A DNA stretch of 43,955 nt from positions 1 through 43,955 of the forward strand of contig NZ_JACCLX010000039.1 in assembly GCF_024490875.1 (NCBI RefSeq). The letters run 5' to 3'. Positions 41,476-43,955 of the stretch are shown piece after piece. How positions within the stretch are numbered: the first letter of the stretch is position 1; each line of letters starts with the position of its first letter. The notes below the pieces were generated by a model, which did not search any database, was not told the origin of the DNA, and worked only from the letters and a program-made list of their open reading frames with translations. Source of the stretch: Methanocaldococcus sp. Its GTDB lineage: Archaea; AGJL01; Methanococci; Methanococcales; Methanocaldococcaceae. The position numbers were made by a program, and so were the translations under genes.

Positions 41476-42066
41476 TTATTCTAATTTTAAAATGTCTCTT
41501 AAATCATCACCTCTTAAAATTCTTTCTTTTATCTTTTTCTCTTTTTCTTTTATATATTTAACATTTTCAATAATTTCTTGGAGATTTTCTTTTTTTATAA
41601 TTGCCACTCCATTGTAGTCTCCAACAGCAATATCTCCTGGATTAACTAAAACATTTCCACAAGTTATAGGAACATTTATTTTTCCACAATTTAAAGGTTT
41701 TCCTGCATTTGGACAAAAGTTTTTTGCAAAAACTGGGAACTTTAATGATTTTATATCCTCTAAATCTCTAACACAACCATCTATAACTACTCCTTTAACT
41801 CCTTTAATTTTAGCATTTAAAGAGGCTAATCCACCCCATACAGCAGTTTCATATTTTTTTTCTCCTACAACTTCAACAACTATAATTTTATTTTTAGCAA
41901 AACTTATTGATTTAATTAAAGTTCCCCAGTCATCATAGTTTATCTTTACAGTTATTACTTCTCCAAAAATTAATTTTTGATTCTCTAAAATAGGTTTAAT
42001 GTCTTTTAAAGGCATTGCCCCAGCGTCACAAAGGTTAGGAACTGAAAAATTTTTTAATATCTTCAT
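41476..42066 (-). CDS. RraA-fold protein (demethylmenaquinone methyltransferase-like/aldolase superfamily)
   Basis: A 196-aa protein of the RraA/HMG aldolase superfamily. Core motifs are DAGAMPLKDI near the N-terminus, WGGLASLNAKIKGVKG, VIDGCVRDLEDI (the Arg-Asp metal site), and PGDIAVGDYNGVAII. Archaeal members are often annotated as methyltransferase or aldolase by error; the reaction here is unknown, with lyase or aldolase chemistry on a 4-hydroxy-oxo acid possible. It starts at ATG after AAGGGAATAGT, 20 bases downstream of hemB in transcription order. Confidence 0.85.
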   Translation of the reverse strand: MKILKNFSVPNLCDAGAMPLKDIKPILENQKLIFGEVITVKINYDDWGTLIKSISFAKNKIIVVEVVGEKKYETAVWGGLASLNAKIKGVKGVVIDGCVRDLEDIKSLKFPVFAKNFCPNAGKPLNCGKINVPITCGNVLVNPGDIAVGDYNGVAIIKKENLQEIIENVKYIKEKEKKIKERILRGDDLRDILKLE

Positions 42067-42086
42067 ACTATTCCCTTAACTTTTAT

Positions 42087-43058
42087 TTAGAGTAATTTTT
42101 CAGCGGCATACTTAGCCCAGTATGTAATAATAAAATCAGCCCCTGATCTTTTTATACTTAACAGTATTTCATAAATAACCTTATCTCTATCTAACCATCC
42201 ATTTTTAGATGCCGCCTCAACCATTGCATACTCTCCACTTACGGAATATCCTCCAATAGGCACATTAAAATTATTTTTAGCTAATCTTATAATATCTAAG
42301 TAAGATAATGCTGGTTTAATTAATATCATATCTGCCCCTTCTTCAATGTCTAAGGCTATTTCTTTTAGTGCCTCTCTTGAATTGCCAATATCCATCTGAT
42401 AACTTTTTCTATCTCCAAACTTTGGAGCACTTTCTGCGGCTTCTCTAAATGGTCCATAAAATGAAGAGGCATACTTTGCAGAATAACTCATTATTAATAC
42501 ATCATCATATCCATTTTTTTCTAAACTTTCTCTTATTACTCTAACTCTTCCATCCATCATATCTGATGGGGCTACAATATCAACTCCAGATTCTGCATAA
42601 GATAGGGCTATCTTTGCTAAAATTGGTAGTGTGGCATCATTTAATATTTTGCCATTTTTAACAATTCCACAGTGTCCATGGCTTGTATATTCACATAGAC
42701 AACAGTCAGCAATAACTAAAAGTTCATCTCCTAACTCCTCTTTAATTCCTCTTATAGTTCTCTGAACTACTCCATTTTTATCGTAGGCAGAACTTGCAAT
42801 TTCATCTTTATACTTTGGAATACCAAATAATATTATTGCTGGAATTCCCAAATCTGCAATATTTTTTGCTTCTTCTATTGCCCCTTCAACACTAAATCTA
42901 TACTGGTTAGGCATAGAATTTATTTCTCTCTTTTCATTCCCTTTTAAATTTTCATCAACAAAAATAGGCATAATTAAATCGTTCTTTGTTAAAGTAGTTT
43001 CTCTAACCAAATCTCTAATTTTTTGATTTTTTCTCAATCTTCTTGGTCTTATTAACAT
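42087..43058 (-). CDS. hemB: Porphobilinogen synthase (delta-aminolevulinic acid dehydratase)
   Basis: Condenses two 5-aminolevulinate molecules to porphobilinogen, the first common step of tetrapyrrole synthesis, needed here for F430, cobamides and siroheme. The 323-aa TIM barrel has the zinc-ligand cysteines Cys120, 122 and 130 (DCCLCEY, SHGHCG), the Schiff-base lysines Lys195 (YSAKYASS) and Lys248 (LIKPALSY), and the N-terminal arm RPRRLRK. The ATG follows ATGGTGAATATCA. It probably leads the minus-strand run into the RraA-fold and VIT-like genes. Siroheme made from it is the prosthetic group of Fsr. Confidence 0.97.
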   Translation of the reverse strand: MLIRPRRLRKNQKIRDLVRETTLTKNDLIMPIFVDENLKGNEKREINSMPNQYRFSVEGAIEEAKNIADLGIPAIILFGIPKYKDEIASSAYDKNGVVQRTIRGIKEELGDELLVIADCCLCEYTSHGHCGIVKNGKILNDATLPILAKIALSYAESGVDIVAPSDMMDGRVRVIRESLEKNGYDDVLIMSYSAKYASSFYGPFREAAESAPKFGDRKSYQMDIGNSREALKEIALDIEEGADMILIKPALSYLDIIRLAKNNFNVPIGGYSVSGEYAMVEAASKNGWLDRDKVIYEILLSIKRSGADFIITYWAKYAAEKLL

Positions 43059-43151
43059 TGATATTCACCATATATTTTTAAAATACAACATTAATATATT
43101 TAAGAATTTATCTATTGAATAACATAAAAATCGGTCTAAAAAAGATTATTT

Positions 43152-43370
43152 TTATATATTTTTTAACCTATTAGCATATTTTTTAGAAAAATTATTTAAT
43201 ACATCTATAGTTTTATTTGCGGTTTTTCCAGGAGTTTTAGGATTTGAATCTAAATATCCTGAAAAATAATAATAAGAAACAATAGTAGCCATTATAATAG
43301 AAGCAAATATTATTATACCAATTTCCATAGACAGTTGCCCTTTCTTTGAAAAGAGCTTTTTAATTAACAT
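43152..43370 (-). CDS. Type IV pilin-like protein with class III signal peptide (72 aa)
   Basis: The sequence starts with a basic leader (MLIKKLFSKKG), followed by QLSMEIGIIIFASIIMATIV, a Q-x-S-x-E hydrophobic pilin helix. The prepilin peptidase EppA is expected to cut between Gly11 and Gln12. The short remainder has one Ser/Thr/Pro/Asn-rich segment. ATG 43370 is chosen because GGTG lies upstream; an in-frame ATG 11 codons further upstream lacks a binding site and adds a hydrophobic stretch unlike the family. It follows the similar pilin gene at 43424 and is probably a minor pilin of the same structure. Confidence 0.85.
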   Translation of the reverse strand: MLIKKLFSKKGQLSMEIGIIIFASIIMATIVSYYYFSGYLDSNPKTPGKTANKTIDVLNNFSKKYANRLKNI

Positions 43371-43423
43371 AAAAAACACCAAAAATTTAAAATAAATGGC
43401 CAATAGATAAAAGATCTATTCTC

Positions 43424-43645
43424 TTATGAGAGATTTTGTATTTTCTGTGCATAATTAACTGCTGTTTGATTAAGAACTCCAGTTGTTTGATTTACCGCTG
43501 CTCCGGATCTTGTTGCTGCATTTTGAACATTCTTTACATAGAAGTATGCTGCAATAGCGGCAACTGCAACTGCTGCTGCAATTAAAATACCTACTTCCAT
43601 TGAAAGTTGTCCTTTTTTTGATAATAATTTTTTTAAGATTTTCAT
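43424..43645 (-). CDS. Type IV pilin-like protein with class III signal peptide (73 aa)
   Basis: The basic leader MKILKKLLSKKG precedes QLSMEVGILIAAAVAVAAIA; the EppA cut is expected between Gly12 and Gln13. The mature part is small, Ala/Asn/Gln-rich (NAATRSGAAVNQTTG) with potential N-glycosylation sites NQT and NLS. This looks like a major or minor structural pilin of Methanococcales surface pili. Its ATG follows AAGGTGATCA. The strong TATA box at 43695-43704 serves this gene and probably the related gene at 43152, 53 bases on. Confidence 0.88.
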   Translation of the reverse strand: MKILKKLLSKKGQLSMEVGILIAAAVAVAAIAAYFYVKNVQNAATRSGAAVNQTTGVLNQTAVNYAQKIQNLS

Positions 43646-43694
43646 TTGATCACCTTCACATTATTTTTTTACATTTTAATATCTTACTCCTAAT

Positions 43695-43706
43695 CATATA
43701 TAAAAG
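43695..43706 (-). promoter_or_regulatory. Promoter of the pilin genes
   Basis: On the minus strand CTTTTATATATG is a near-consensus archaeal TATA box. The start would fall about 25 bases on (near 43675), giving a leader of roughly 30 bases before the pilin ATG. Confidence 0.6.
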
Positions 43707-43955
43707 TTACACCTTGTGATATATATTATTTATTTTTAAAGATTTTATAAATTAGGTATTTCATATATTAATACATTATATTTATATACCTTTTCCTAAA
43801 TTATCAGAGATTGTCAAGATAAGGATAAGAGGTAGTTATAGATGGAGGCGAAAGAATTAAGCCAGGAGATAATGGTAATAAATTTGAAATTATTAGGGAA
43901 TCTATTATAGAAGGACTTAGTTTTTCGTTTAAGGAGGGAGAAGAAGCTTTCTACA
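43707..43955 (+). other. Right edge: promoter-like DNA and an incomplete reading frame
   Basis: AT-rich sequence with a TATA-like TTTATATACC (about 43781-43790), then a frame open from about 43829 to the window edge reading [20 protein letters not shown] and on. It has no ATG, GTG or TTG: a TAA lies just before it. A competing ATG at 43842 after GAGGT yields only 22 codons before TAG. It may be a broken gene, a frameshifted start, or the body of a gene whose real start is elsewhere. I cannot name it. Confidence 0.35.

Overview
The window comes from a hyperthermophilic methanogen very close to Methanocaldococcus (order Methanococcales). Four things point there: an AT-rich genome with archaeal TATA boxes and GGTGAT-type ribosome binding sites; methanogen marker genes (fsr, cofC, methanogenesis marker 11); class III (EppA-type) pilins; and gene order matching what I remember of M. 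jannaschii (CBS-radA-fsr; argF-methyltransferase; trm5-rfcL-polB-moeA-cofC; hemB-RraA-VIT-DUF2115-NADH oxidase). The species cannot be fixed from the sequence alone.

Layout. 1-862: the 5' end of a 16S rRNA gene on the minus strand, with a hairpin-rich leader and six tRNA genes (Phe, Asn, CAU, Glu, Leu, His) upstream on the same strand. 953-6636: CBS protein, RadA recombinase, then a divergent sulfite-reductase locus. In that locus fsr (-) faces a small sulfite-reductase-like gene, a winged-helix regulator and a membrane protein (+), across an intergenic region with one shared TATA box and a perfect operator-like palindrome. 6637-7806: a 1.17-kb gene-free block with two related ~210-bp structured repeats and a three-repeat orphan CRISPR array with a leader-like AT-rich region. 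7807-10813: ornithine carbamoyltransferase, a methyltransferase and a purine-type permease. 10952-14160: an unrecognised two-gene operon, the most unusual coding content here; its second protein has five 32-residue repeats and a nuclease-like C-terminus. 14165-21653: Trm5, the large clamp-loader subunit, and family B DNA polymerase with two inteins.

21753-29071: a minus-strand cluster (radical SAM protein, zinc-ribbon protein, metallo-beta-lactamase fold hydrolase, CofC, MoeA-like fusion), then NIF3-like, a winged-helix regulator with a MinD-like ATPase, and a membrane protein. 29300-32519: a plus-strand run of CBS protein, methanogenesis marker 11, small GTPase, SepF-like protein and TrpC. 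32523-37922: NAD kinase/NADP phosphatase (-), then PRC-barrel, KaiC-like ATPase, an HTH/coiled-coil protein, a thiamine-binding family protein and a carbamoyltransferase (+). 37898-43645: minus-strand genes for an AK6-like kinase, a second SepF-like protein, a CoA-disulfide reductase/NADH oxidase, DUF2115, a VIT-like membrane protein, an RraA fold protein, HemB and two type IV-pilin-like proteins. The last 310 bases hold the pilin promoter and an incomplete reading frame.

How the parts work together. Sulfite handling (fsr, its small relative, regulator, membrane protein) looks like one regulated module. Replication and repair (RadA, RfcL, PolB) is concentrated here; the convergent rfcL and polB genes both end in near-identical PCNA-binding motifs. 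F420 synthesis (CofC), molybdopterin (MoeA-like), tetrapyrrole (HemB) and redox genes serve methanogenic metabolism. Several start codons were placed by the ribosome binding site: in this genome a GTG inside GGTGAT often mimics an upstream start.
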